From contig NZ_OY781062.1 of NCBI RefSeq assembly GCF_963676285.1, positions 62,001-126,000 on the forward strand: a DNA stretch of 64,000 bases, given 5' to 3'. Shown here one piece after another: positions 1 through 8,231 of the stretch (position 1 is its first letter; the number at the start of each line of letters is the position of its first letter). Position numbers and translations under genes: made by a program. Source of the DNA: an uncultured Sphaerochaeta sp. (GTDB lineage Bacteria; Spirochaetota; Spirochaetia; Sphaerochaetales; Sphaerochaetaceae). The notes beneath the pieces are model-generated. The model searched no databases. It had not been told where the DNA came from and saw only the letters and a list, made by a program, of their open reading frames with translations.

Positions 1-496
1 CGGCATATGCTGGTGACCATCGGCCACCGAGGAAGGCATACAGCGATGCAATGTTGATGATTTTTCCACTTCTTTGCCTGATCATATGGGGGGTAACCTC
101 ATGTATCATCTCAAAGGCAGCGGTTAGGTTTACTGCAATCATCCTGTCCCAGTCACCTCGATTGAATTCAGTCACATCCTCCTTGTTTATGCTGATACCT
201 GCACAATTGACCAGGATGTCTATACTGCCCCATGTATCGATGCAAGTATCGACAATTCGTTTACATTCACCTTCTTCAGTGATATTGCTGTGAATATACT
301 GATAGGCAACTCCGCAATCTTCAACCCACTGTTTTGTCTGCCCATCGTCTTCCATGATACTGGCTACCATGACATTTGCCCCGGCTTTTGCAAGCGCTAC
401 CGAGAGGGGTTGCCCCAAGCCGCTGTTTCCGCCAGTGACAATGGCATTTTTCCCTTTCAAGGAAAAGAAGTCCATGGTGAAGTCAGGTATATTCAT
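1..496 (-). CDS. SDR-family NAD(P)-dependent oxidoreductase (3' end outside window)
   Basis: The reading frame runs from ATG at 496 off the left edge, so only the first 165 residues are visible. The N-terminus carries the Rossmann signature TGGNSGLG (about residues 20-27), then NCAG, and the active-site region ends with SPAYA (Tyr164); the YxxxK lysine lies outside the window. It is a classical SDR, probably acting on a sugar, polyol or sugar acid, substrate unknown. Its ATG overlaps the etfA stop as ATGA, so it is translationally coupled to etfA-etfB and the FAD-linked oxidase. That makes it the likely partner dehydrogenase of this redox operon. Confidence 0.85.
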   Translation of the reverse strand, partial: MNIPDFTMDFFSLKGKNAIVTGGNSGLGQPLSVALAKAGANVMVASIMEDDGQTKQWVEDCGVAYQYIHSNITEEGECKRIVDTCIDTWGSIDILVNCAGISINKEDVTEFNRGDWDRMIAVNLTAAFEMIHEVTPHMIRQRSGKIINIASLYAFLGGRWSPAYA

Positions 497-1482
497 TCGC
501 TCTCTCCTTTGTCTTCTGTACTCTGATCGAACGTTGTTTGCTCGCTATATAAAGCAATCTTCTGTAACAGTTTTTCAATGAACGTCTTGGCTTCCCCGAC
601 AACCACCACGTCTGATATGCTGCAAATGGGTGCGTCAGGACTTATATTCACCGAGAGTATCGTCTCCACATTCTGTAATCCTTCCACATGCTGGATAGCC
701 CCATCGATTCCAATGGCTATATACAGACGAGGACTGACAATCTTTCCTGATTGTCCTACCTGAATGCTGCGGTTGGCAATCCCTTGGTCGACCAGTTTAC
801 GGCTTGCAGATACTTCACCACCCAAATTTTTTGCCAGTGTTTCCAGCATCGGGAATGCTTTCTTTGCACCACCACCTCCTGAGATGAGCACATCGCTGTC
901 TCGAATATCATAGGAAAGAGTACGTTGCTTTCTCTCCAAGGGGGTAAGTGAGGAGGTCGATTCAATCTCGCCTTCATAGTGCTGTACAACACTCTTCACC
1001 TGTGACTTCAGCTCCCAGGAGAATATTCCTGGCTTGATGCTCAGGATAATTGGCGGATCACTCTTCATTACGATACCTGCCAACATATTCCCTGAGTAGG
1101 CTGTGCGCACAAATTCCAAGTCCTCTCCATGCCTTATGACATCGTTTATCTCTGCAACAAGGCCAACACCCAACCGTCTTGCAATTCGGGGAGCAACCAT
1201 TCTTCCTACCCTTGTACCTGGGATGAGAATGGATTCAAAGGAATGGTGCTCGTGAAGGTCGATGATGATGGCACAGATATGCCGTGCATCTTCCTTGACG
1301 ATTCCCTCATCCTGGACAAGGATGATGGTATCAAAACCCTCCGGCAGTGCTTCTTGGTCGGATGAGAAGGCAAGAAGCCAAGACTCACTGTTCTTCTCAC
1401 CATAGATACGTCTATTTACCTCAAGAAGTGCATTGCTCCTCTTTGGGACTTCCGTATCCTGCAGGATCAAGGTTCGCTTCAT
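493..1482 (-). CDS. etfA: Electron transfer flavoprotein subunit alpha
   Basis: 329 residues, normal for EtfA. The C-terminal half has the ETF-alpha FAD-binding pattern: GQSGKIVSPRLYIAIGIDGA followed by the APICSISDVVVVGEA region. The chosen start (MKRTLILQ) lies one base after the etfB stop; a longer frame back to 1584 would overlap etfB by about 100 bases and is unlikely. EtfAB heterodimers pass electrons from a flavin dehydrogenase to another carrier. Here the neighbour is a VAO-type FAD oxidase, an arrangement known from bifurcating or confurcating 2-hydroxyacid (lactate) dehydrogenases. Whether this ETF bifurcates cannot be told from the sequence alone. Confidence 0.9.
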   Translation of the reverse strand: MKRTLILQDTEVPKRSNALLEVNRRIYGEKNSESWLLAFSSDQEALPEGFDTIILVQDEGIVKEDARHICAIIIDLHEHHSFESILIPGTRVGRMVAPRIARRLGVGLVAEINDVIRHGEDLEFVRTAYSGNMLAGIVMKSDPPIILSIKPGIFSWELKSQVKSVVQHYEGEIESTSSLTPLERKQRTLSYDIRDSDVLISGGGGAKKAFPMLETLAKNLGGEVSASRKLVDQGIANRSIQVGQSGKIVSPRLYIAIGIDGAIQHVEGLQNVETILSVNISPDAPICSISDVVVVGEAKTFIEKLLQKIALYSEQTTFDQSTEDKGESE

Positions 1483-1483
1483 A

Positions 1484-2278
1484 CTACACAAACCCCCTTT
1501 CCTTGAGGTAATCGAATACAAAGTCGATTCCCTCATCGTCAGCTTCGACCACAGTTTTCTCCCGTTTCCGGCTCTTTGCCTCATAGGTGTTGACCACCTT
1601 GGTTAAAGAGCCCTCCAAGCCCACATGGGAAGGGTTCAAATCGAGTTCCTTGTTGGTGAGTATGGTTAATTTGTCTGATACATCTCTTTGCAGGTCTGCA
1701 TAGGAGGGATAGGGGAGCTTGCACGTACTGCTTCTGGAGAGGCTCAACACACCAGGGAGTTGCATCGACCAGGTGGCGGTCTCCCTTTCCCCTTCAACAG
1801 AGAATACTGCCAGAGTGTCTGTGGTACGTTCAAGGTCTATCTGATTGACATCAATCATATGATCAAGGCCGAGCATTTCAGCAATCTGGGCAGGAACCTG
1901 GGAAGTTGCACCATCGAGCGACCGGCTTCCGCTCAAGAGTACGTCAAACGCTTGGCTCTTGAGATACGAGCCCAATACCTCACTGGTTGCATAGGTGTCA
2001 CTCCCGGCAAAGAGTGGGTCGGAGATCAGAATACCCCGGTCCACTGGAAGCCTGAGCAGGTCGTGCATATGAGGGATTACCGAAGTGGGTGCCATCGAGA
2101 CCACTTGGAGATGGGATTCAGGGTGCTTCTCCTTTACCTTGAAGGCAAAGGAGAGAGCGCACACATCATCCGGATTCAACACCATCCTGGTGTGGTTCCT
2201 TATCATGCTACTGGCCTCATAGTCATAGCCGAACCCTGTAATGTCTGGGACGAATTTAACCAAGCATATGATGTTCAT
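1484..2278 (-). CDS. etfB: Electron transfer flavoprotein subunit beta
   Basis: 264 residues, typical EtfB size. It opens with MNIICLVKFVPD and has the early segment NHTRMVLNPDD (compare R..NPxD in the family), then a nucleotide-binding adenine/flavin domain with SGSRSLDGATSQVP, like the EtfB G-R-x-x-D-x-D/G-x-x-Q motif. The Shine-Dalgarno sequence is weak (GGTGT), so translation may be coupled to the FAD oxidase gene 12 bases upstream. It forms the heterodimer with the etfA product and is the subunit expected to hold AMP or a second FAD. The C-terminus is lysine-rich and ends in FDYLKERGFV. Confidence 0.9.
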   Translation of the reverse strand: MNIICLVKFVPDITGFGYDYEASSMIRNHTRMVLNPDDVCALSFAFKVKEKHPESHLQVVSMAPTSVIPHMHDLLRLPVDRGILISDPLFAGSDTYATSEVLGSYLKSQAFDVLLSGSRSLDGATSQVPAQIAEMLGLDHMIDVNQIDLERTTDTLAVFSVEGERETATWSMQLPGVLSLSRSSTCKLPYPSYADLQRDVSDKLTILTNKELDLNPSHVGLEGSLTKVVNTYEAKSRKREKTVVEADDEGIDFVFDYLKERGFV

Positions 2279-2290
2279 AGTGACACCAGA

Positions 2291-3760
2291 TTATTGGTAC
2301 TTCTTACCTTCTTCCTGTGGGAAGATGGTACCAAAGTTCATGATGCCGTTGGGATCAAATGCCTCTTTCAGTTTCTCCAGCATATAGTAGGCTGAACCAT
2401 GCTCCTGTTCGGTCCATTCATTGCGGAATTTGCCAATTCCATGATGGTGACACATTGACCCGCCAAGCTTGAGAGTTTCCTCGACAATGATCCGTTGCAT
2501 TGGGTGGTGGTATACACGCATTTCATCCTCTGGTGCACAATGGATATCGTAGTTGTACACGAAGTACATGTTGGTTCCGTTGATGTAGCTATGGGAAGAG
2601 TGACCACCAAGCATGGTCAGATCATGGAAACGTGGATACTCTTCCTTTACGCGCTTCATGACATTGTAGTAGATCTTTGTGATCGTACCCCAGTCTGCAG
2701 AGATTTCGGTGGTAAAGCCGGAGTGGCTGTCATGTTCTTTCATTCCTTCATACTCATCATCTATGTCTTGCTGGGACCAGTTGAGGTTGTTGAACCAGTT
2801 TTCAATATGCTTGCTGTCAACCTGTTCGATGATGCCATCCTTGAATTTCTCAACAGCCTGTTCGATTGCCTCTCCTGTAGCTTTTACAATTCCCTCAGGG
2901 CCTTCTGCCATGAACAGCAGTACGCACTTGTTCTTGTGGAAGTGGTAGAAATGCTGTGCAGCATCTTCCTCGCTGTAGGTGCGGGCAACAGAGGGTCTGA
3001 AGCCGTTTACCATGACTTCCCTCAATACCTTGATGCCGGTATCGACATCCTTGATCAGATACCCATAGAACTTGTTGTTGTCAGGATAGAACTTGAACAT
3101 CTTTACCGTTACTTCGGTGATGTAGCAAAGTGATCCTTCATTGCCGATGGCAATATGACGGATATCGGGACCACCTGAACGTCTGGGAACATTCTTGATT
3201 CTGGAGATATGCCCGTCTGGGAATACGCACTCAAGGCCAACTACCATGTCCTCGATCGCCCCATAGAGGGTGGAGAACTGTCCAATACTCCGGGTTGCGA
3301 CCAATCCACCCAGTTTTGCTACAGGCTTTGACTGTGGTGAGTGGCCGGTGGTAAAACCTTCCTTTCTCAGGGCATCTTCCAGTACTTGCAGGGGAACTCC
3401 CGCCTGTACGGTTGCCTGCATGTTATAGGTATCGATGTTGATGATGCTGTCCAGGTTCAGTGCATCTATGACGAGGGTCTGTTCCTTCCAGTTCTCAAGG
3501 CCACCCTCGGTTGCTGTTTTTCCTGCACGGGGGATCACGTTAATCTTATTGGTATTGCAGAATACCAGCAGGTCCCGAACCTGCTGGGGAGAATCGGGGT
3601 AGACGATTGCCAGAGGGGAGGGTACATCGAGTACGTTCCTTGCTTTTGCATATTTCTTATATCTATCTGCAGATGCATCATAGAGATCTTCACTGTTGGT
3701 GTTGATCTGGGTAGGTTTCAGCATTGTTTTCAACTGTTCAAGAATCTTTTTGTTATTCAC
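2291..3760 (-). CDS. FAD-linked oxidase of the VAO/GlcD/AGPS type
   Basis: About 489 residues: an FAD_binding_4 (PCMH) domain at roughly residues 50-240 and an FAD-oxidase C-terminal domain. The end carries GGSMCHHHGIGKFRNEW, the histidine-rich motif of alkyl-DHAP synthase and related glycolate/lactate oxidases. I place the start at GTG 3760 because GGAGGAA (3764-3770) sits five bases upstream; the frame stays open back to a TTG at 3847 and an ATG at 3832, neither with a ribosome site. It probably oxidises a 2-hydroxyacid and passes electrons to EtfAB. An ether-lipid AGPS role is possible but does not explain the ETF and SDR neighbours. Confidence 0.8.
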   Translation of the reverse strand: MNNKKILEQLKTMLKPTQINTNSEDLYDASADRYKKYAKARNVLDVPSPLAIVYPDSPQQVRDLLVFCNTNKINVIPRAGKTATEGGLENWKEQTLVIDALNLDSIINIDTYNMQATVQAGVPLQVLEDALRKEGFTTGHSPQSKPVAKLGGLVATRSIGQFSTLYGAIEDMVVGLECVFPDGHISRIKNVPRRSGGPDIRHIAIGNEGSLCYITEVTVKMFKFYPDNNKFYGYLIKDVDTGIKVLREVMVNGFRPSVARTYSEEDAAQHFYHFHKNKCVLLFMAEGPEGIVKATGEAIEQAVEKFKDGIIEQVDSKHIENWFNNLNWSQQDIDDEYEGMKEHDSHSGFTTEISADWGTITKIYYNVMKRVKEEYPRFHDLTMLGGHSSHSYINGTNMYFVYNYDIHCAPEDEMRVYHHPMQRIIVEETLKLGGSMCHHHGIGKFRNEWTEQEHGSAYYMLEKLKEAFDPNGIMNFGTIFPQEEGKKYQ

Positions 3761-3851
3761 ACATTCCTCCAAAGGTCTAGGCGACAAGTCCAGATAGGTA
3801 TCTGAACCCTCTGTTCTTAGGGTAAAGGGCATTGTATGTAATGTCAATGAA

Positions 3852-3906
3852 TATGGAAAAATTTCTGTTATTAAGAATTAATACCATATATTAAGGAAAA
3901 TTTTCC
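3852..3906. promoter_or_regulatory. Candidate RpiR-family operators between divergent genes
   Basis: A perfect 12-base palindrome GGAAAATTTTCC lies at 3895-3906. A close imperfect copy, GGAAAAATTTC, lies at about 3855-3865, roughly four helical turns away. They sit between the FAD oxidase gene and the divergent RpiR-type regulator, where an autoregulated repressor would bind. Binding is inferred from position and symmetry only. Confidence 0.45.
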
Positions 3907-3955
3907 ATACTAATACTGGTCATTTACCCTGTTTTCCTTTACACTCTTACTATGA

Positions 3956-4699
3956 GTGTTTACACTGATTACAGAAGAAGGACACACTGTTTTGAATACG
4001 ATTGACTTACATACATTGAATCCCCTGGAGCGACACATCCATGAGGTCTTGCTTGCCCAGCGTGATAGGCATGGAACGCTTCGTATCACCCAAGCTGCGG
4101 AGATATGCAATTGCTCAGTATCGAAAATCTCAAAGTTTGTAAAGAAACTTGGATTTCATAATTATAAACAATACATGGAATACTTGAGTGGGAAGGAAGT
4201 AATCGGGTATGCCTCAACAAACGAGATTCAGCGCATTCGCTCATTCCTCGATACCTTCGACCCCCAGCTGGTGGACGATCTCTATGCCATGATACTGGAT
4301 CATAAAAAATTGGTCCTCTTTGGGTATGGCCCTTCACTGCTCTGCGCGGAATACTTTGCCTATCGGTTTAGGAACTGTACCGATATTACGACCATGGCTG
4401 TCTCTGACCCCATTGCAGTCAAGAATATGGTGGATGAGACAACGCTGCTCGTCATACTGACAGAAACCGGTCGTTTTCACTCCTTCCAGGATGTATACAC
4501 TGCAGCAAAGAACAAAGGGTGTGATGTGATCATCATTTCGGAGGAGTTCAATACTGAACTGGTCACCCAATGTGACAAGATTTTCTATTTGGCCCAGCAT
4601 GCACAACCAGAGTATTTGCAAGCCTATGAGAAATCGCGAACCACATTCTTCATCTTCCTTGAAGAGGTCATCCAACGGTTTCTTCCTCATCAATCCTAA
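3956..4699 (+). CDS. RpiR/MurR-family transcriptional regulator with SIS domain
   Basis: Up to 247 residues. The N-terminal HTH_6 region (about residues 15-80) has ITQAAEICNCSVSKISKFVKKLGF, and a SIS sugar-phosphate-binding domain follows (about residues 85-220), with LVLFGYGPSLLCAEYF and the strand LLVILTETGRFHS. The start is GTG 3956 or, better supported by a ribosome site (AGAAGAAGG at about 3973-3981), TTG 3992; the only nearby upstream ATG (3952) is out of frame. It is divergent from the FAD oxidase/ETF/SDR operon and upstream of an MDR reductase. It likely controls both in response to a phosphorylated sugar or sugar acid. Confidence 0.85.
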   Translation: MFTLITEEGHTVLNTIDLHTLNPLERHIHEVLLAQRDRHGTLRITQAAEICNCSVSKISKFVKKLGFHNYKQYMEYLSGKEVIGYASTNEIQRIRSFLDTFDPQLVDDLYAMILDHKKLVLFGYGPSLLCAEYFAYRFRNCTDITTMAVSDPIAVKNMVDETTLLVILTETGRFHSFQDVYTAAKNKGCDVIIISEEFNTELVTQCDKIFYLAQHAQPEYLQAYEKSRTTFFIFLEEVIQRFLPHQS

Positions 4700-4736
4700 G
4701 AGAACGCAAATCGTTTCAATATCAGGGGAGGACAAT

Positions 4737-5819
4737 ATGAGTACATTACCAAGAACAATGAAAGCGATTGTTACAAAATCCAATGGGGGGTATGAGCAGT
4801 TGCAGTACCGGGATGTTCCTGTTCCTGAACTTCTTCCCGGTACAGTATTGCTGAAAGTACTTTCAGCTGGAGTCAATAATACAGATATCAATACCCGTTT
4901 GGGGTGGTATGCTGCAAAGGTAAAGAAAGGAACCCTTGCACTCTCCTCAGGAGAAATAGACAACAGTATGGATGGGGGATGGAAGGAGAAGACCCCTTTC
5001 CCTCTCATCCAGGGGACGGATTGTTGTGGACTCGTGGAAGCTGTAGGAAGTGAACAGGATGCTCACCTGTTGGGGTTGCGTGTCCTTGTTCGTCCTTGTA
5101 TGAGGAGCTCTGGTTGGGAATCACTTGAGACCATATGGTTGGGCTCCGATTGCGATGGCGCGTTTGCTGAGTATGTACGAGTTCCTTCATCTGAGGTGTT
5201 TCCTGTTGACTGTGAGTGGAGTGATGAGGAGTTGGGAACCATTCCCTGTGCCTACGGTACCGCTGAGAATATGCTGCATCGTGCCTCTGTACAGGACGGT
5301 GATATTGTATTGGTGCGTGGCTCTTCTGGTGGAGTTGGCTCTGCAGTGGTCCAACTTGCTGGGCGCCGGGGTGCACGGGTGATCGCTGTTACCAGCAAGG
5401 GAAAAAAGAAAGAGGTTGCTTCTCTCGGGACGGAGAGAGTCATCACGCACGAGGAACTTGCTGATGGAGCACTTCCCTCCAATTCTGTTGATGTGGTAGT
5501 TGATAATGTAGCTGGTCCTGACTTTGGTGAGATGCTGAACCTGCTCAAGAGAGGAGGGTGTTTGGTAACCTCCGGTGCTATTGCGGGTGCACAGGTAACC
5601 ATCGATGTACGATCACTCTATCTTAAGGATTTGCGGCTTATTGGCTGTACTGCATGGGATGAACCGGTATTCAGAGATGTTATCTCCTACATCGAGCAGG
5701 GTGAGGTCAGACCGTTGCTTGCAGGAGTATTTCCCTTGGAAGAGATAGCAGCAGCACAACAGGAATTTTCCCGGAAGCACCATGTAGGGAAACTGGTACT
5801 GGTTCCACCATCGATGTAG
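4737..5819 (+). CDS. Zinc-independent MDR-family reductase (quinone oxidoreductase-like)
   Basis: 360 residues: an N-terminal GroES-like domain and a Rossmann domain with GSSGGVGSAVVQLAG (about residues 190-205), as in QOR-type medium-chain dehydrogenases. The position that holds the catalytic zinc cysteine in alcohol dehydrogenases reads GVNNTDIN, and no four-cysteine structural zinc lobe is present, so it should act without zinc. ATG 4737 has AGGGGAGGA just upstream. It lies 37 bases after the RpiR regulator in the same direction and may belong to the same regulon as the oxidase/ETF operon. The substrate is unknown; an enone or quinone reductase activity is a family-level guess. Confidence 0.82.
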   Translation: MSTLPRTMKAIVTKSNGGYEQLQYRDVPVPELLPGTVLLKVLSAGVNNTDINTRLGWYAAKVKKGTLALSSGEIDNSMDGGWKEKTPFPLIQGTDCCGLVEAVGSEQDAHLLGLRVLVRPCMRSSGWESLETIWLGSDCDGAFAEYVRVPSSEVFPVDCEWSDEELGTIPCAYGTAENMLHRASVQDGDIVLVRGSSGGVGSAVVQLAGRRGARVIAVTSKGKKKEVASLGTERVITHEELADGALPSNSVDVVVDNVAGPDFGEMLNLLKRGGCLVTSGAIAGAQVTIDVRSLYLKDLRLIGCTAWDEPVFRDVISYIEQGEVRPLLAGVFPLEEIAAAQQEFSRKHHVGKLVLVPPSM

Positions 5820-5889
5820 GAAGAGCCAATTATTACTGTTCAGATAGAATTTTGGTAAAAAAATATTGGAATGACCTAATCCTGCTACT

Positions 5890-5921
5890 TTGTATGGTAA
5901 AAACGTTGTAGTACCATACAA
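5890..5921. promoter_or_regulatory. Inverted repeat upstream of the FMN-binding protein gene
   Basis: TTGTATGGTA (5890-5899) and TACCATACAA (5912-5921) form a perfect 10-base inverted repeat with a 12-base spacer, just before the AAGGAGG ribosome site at about 5928-5934. It may be a paired operator or an mRNA hairpin. The core GTATGG/CCATAC recurs as a compact palindrome at 14832-14845. Confidence 0.4.
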
Positions 5922-5942
5922 GAAAGCAAAGGAGGATGTCGT

Positions 5943-6332
5943 ATGAAACTCTTGTGGGTATTACTCGTTGTAGTACTGATTGTGGTCGTGGTTTTTCTAC
6001 TGTACCGTAGAGTTGAGAACAAACTGAATGCGTTGCCTGGCCTTCCTATAGCCGAAATTGATTTCACTCAGGTTCCTGATGGGTCCTACACTGGATCCTA
6101 TGCTGTCTTTCCCGTGCGTGTTAAGGTGAAAGCGAACGTATCAGATGGAAAGCTTACTGACTTGGTGTTGTTGGAACATCGAAATGGACAAGGGAAGGAA
6201 GCAGAGAAAATCCTCCAGGATGTGCTTTCCTCCCAGCATCTACACGTTGATGTGATTTCAGGTGCAACCTACAGCAGTGTGGTGATACTCAAGGCTGTGG
6301 AGTCGGCGCTTATGGACCAAAAAACACGCTAA
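5943..6332 (+). CDS. Membrane-anchored FMN-binding domain protein
   Basis: 129 residues. An N-terminal hydrophobic anchor (residues 3-22, rich in L/V) is followed by an extracytoplasmic FMN_bind domain. The domain ends with VDVISGATYSSVVILKAVES, which fits the SGAT-S/T-S/T motif where ApbE-type transferases attach FMN covalently through a threonine (the T of SGAT). Such proteins serve in extracytoplasmic electron transfer. AAGGAGG lies eight bases before the ATG. It stands alone with its own inverted repeat upstream, and no ApbE gene is visible in the window. Confidence 0.82.
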   Translation: MKLLWVLLVVVLIVVVVFLLYRRVENKLNALPGLPIAEIDFTQVPDGSYTGSYAVFPVRVKVKANVSDGKLTDLVLLEHRNGQGKEAEKILQDVLSSQHLHVDVISGATYSSVVILKAVESALMDQKTR

Positions 6333-6468
6333 TTTCTTCTCTTGTAACACCAAAAATCATGACAAGACAGGAAAAAGATTGAGAATCGCTAAGGATTGGG
6401 GTATGCTAGGAGTAGTAAACAGCGTATAAGGTTCCCTCTTGGGCAACGATACATAGATAGGAGAAGCT

Positions 6469-6942
6469 ATGAACACAAGCTACGAGAAAGAGCGTCTGAA
6501 AAAAACTACTATCGTCTATCTAGTGGTTATGGTACTCATCGTTGTGTTGATTCTGCTTGCTGTGCAGGACACACAGGTCAAGACTGTCGCTGTTATTTTG
6601 GTCCTGTTGGTAGGAGCTGCTGCAATTATTGTGCAATGGCTGTTACTCGGAAAGAAAGGTGATGCAACGAAGATGCAAGAACCGGTTAAACCTGTACAGA
6701 GCGCACCAAAAGCAGAAAAGCCTGTTCAGAAAGCCAGCTCACCTGTACCTCCCAAGCAGGAGAAGAAAGAGGAAGCCCCAAAAGAGGAAGTATCTACCCA
6801 AACCGGGTCACAGTGTGAGACTGCTGGAGTCTATCACTGCTCCGAGCATCCCGACAAGACGGTCAACATGGAGGAAGGCAAGCGCTTCCCCCCATGCAGA
6901 GGGGATGATAAGGGGCATAGTGCAACCTGGGTTTTGGAGTAG
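6469..6942 (+). CDS. Unrecognised membrane protein with Cys/His-rich C-terminus
   Basis: 157 residues, not assigned to a named family. Two hydrophobic segments (about residues 14-32 and 38-60) form a hairpin; then comes a Lys/Pro/Glu-rich linker (about 65-115), and finally a compact domain with YHCSEHPDKTVNMEEGKRFP, PCRGDDKG and HSATWVL. The spacing of Cys, His, Cys and His suggests a small metal-binding or disulfide domain held away from the membrane by the linker. Its gene follows the FMN-binding protein by 136 bases and converges on the ROK gene eight bases further on. The function is unknown. Confidence 0.7.
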   Translation: MNTSYEKERLKKTTIVYLVVMVLIVVLILLAVQDTQVKTVAVILVLLVGAAAIIVQWLLLGKKGDATKMQEPVKPVQSAPKAEKPVQKASSPVPPKQEKKEEAPKEEVSTQTGSQCETAGVYHCSEHPDKTVNMEEGKRFPPCRGDDKGHSATWVLE

Positions 6943-6949
6943 TAATGAG

Positions 6950-8170
6950 CTAACGTGTAAATTTTTCAAGGATCATGCCATGCTGCAATACCATGCTGAT
7001 ACTGAGCATGGCGGATCCTATTACTCCAATACTGTCCCCAAACCGTGAGACGGTGACATCGAAATCACTCCTGATCCATGGACTGGCCTCTTGAATGATT
7101 GCCCTGCGGATATAATCAATGTATTGGGGTCCAAAATCACAAAGAGCTCCTCCGACAACCAAGACTTTGGGGTCAAAGAACATTACAAGGCGTCCTACCA
7201 TCGTACCTACAGTGGTGGCACTTTCATTGACGAGTGTGATGATTTCTGTATCCTTGTGCTTAATTGCCGCTACGAGATCGTGCAGTTTCAGTACACGGTT
7301 TTCTGCCAGTTTCTGTTGCAAAAAGGGGCTGGCTCCATTGGTAGCTATTTCATTGGCTTTCTTGAGCAACGCACTTCCTCCAGCGATAGCCTCAAGGCAT
7401 CCTGGCTTCCCACACTGGCATAGCTCCTTGCGGTTATCCACGCGGATGTGTCCAATATTCCCACTCATGCCACTATTTCCACGATAGATACTTCCTTCTA
7501 CAATCATTCCTGCACCAATACCTATTCCAAGTTTTAAGAAAAGTAAGTTTGTCCCTCGATATTTCTTGTTTAGGTACGCTTCTCCAAAGGCCATGGTATT
7601 TACTTCATTGTCGACAAATACTGGGCAGGTAAAGACCTGCGATAGCTTGTCACCAATTGGGTAATGGTGCCATCCAGGCATGAATGCGGGATGAACTGCA
7701 TACCCTTTTTGAAAATCAACTGGAGTGGGAAGCCCAACCCCAATTCCCAGGATAGTGTTCTGGTTTTCTGGTTGTGTAGATTGGAGATTCCTAATACTGG
7801 TAACTAGCTGATCATAGATTTGTTCAGGACCCATTGTGTACTCGATAGAGAAACAATCGAGTGAGAGTAGGGACCCCATGATGTTGCAGATACCAACCTC
7901 ACAACAGTCAGCATCAAGTTCGACACCAACAAAAATACCAAGTTTTTTGTTGATTGCTACTTGGGTGCGGGCATGTTTGCTTGCTTCGCTAGTAGGTTTC
8001 TCAATAAGTATTCCCTGACTAAGCAACGTATCTACATTAAGGGTAATGGTTGAACGTGATAGACCGCTCAACCGACTCAGTTCAGCGCGAGATACTGTTT
8101 GCTGTTCCCATACCAATTGAATGATTGTATGGATTGCGAGATTACTGTTAGATTCAACAGGTATATTCAT
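6950..8170 (-). CDS. ROK-family transcriptional repressor (XylR/NagC type)
   Basis: 406 residues, the usual size for ROK repressors. An N-terminal winged helix (about residues 10-60) contains SRAELSRLSGLSRSTITLNV. The ROK sugar-kinase-like fold has the zinc-binding CQCGKPGCLE motif (about residues 249-258) and the sugar-binding NEVN/GxGIGAGMI segments. The phosphate-binding DxGxT loop is altered (VGVELDADCC), as usual in non-catalytic regulators. It is divergent from a sugar ABC transporter operon, and the shared region holds a perfect 19-base palindrome beside the -35 box. It is most likely the sugar-responsive repressor of 8341-14702 and of itself. Confidence 0.92.
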   Translation of the reverse strand: MNIPVESNSNLAIHTIIQLVWEQQTVSRAELSRLSGLSRSTITLNVDTLLSQGILIEKPTSEASKHARTQVAINKKLGIFVGVELDADCCEVGICNIMGSLLSLDCFSIEYTMGPEQIYDQLVTSIRNLQSTQPENQNTILGIGVGLPTPVDFQKGYAVHPAFMPGWHHYPIGDKLSQVFTCPVFVDNEVNTMAFGEAYLNKKYRGTNLLFLKLGIGIGAGMIVEGSIYRGNSGMSGNIGHIRVDNRKELCQCGKPGCLEAIAGGSALLKKANEIATNGASPFLQQKLAENRVLKLHDLVAAIKHKDTEIITLVNESATTVGTMVGRLVMFFDPKVLVVGGALCDFGPQYIDYIRRAIIQEASPWIRSDFDVTVSRFGDSIGVIGSAMLSISMVLQHGMILEKFTR

Positions 8171-8231
8171 ATCTTCAGCATATCTTAGTTTTTTACTTTA
8201 GAAAAGTATGAATAGATACCAATGAACTAAA

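Noticed and set aside
1688..2395. Open frame of 235 codons on the plus strand opposite etfB
   Set aside because: It lies wholly antisense to etfB, has no ribosome site and resembles no family; it follows from codon bias of the real gene.
2495..3133. Open frame of 212 codons opposite the FAD oxidase
   Set aside because: Antisense to a clear gene, cysteine- and valine-rich shadow composition, no start signal.
2291..3847. Longer start of the FAD oxidase at TTG 3847 or ATG 3832
   Set aside because: Neither has a ribosome site and the extra residues do not resemble the family; GTG 3760 has a strong one.
4334..5008. Open frame of 224 codons on the minus strand across the RpiR and MDR genes
   Set aside because: It spans the ends of two real genes in reverse and has no credible start.
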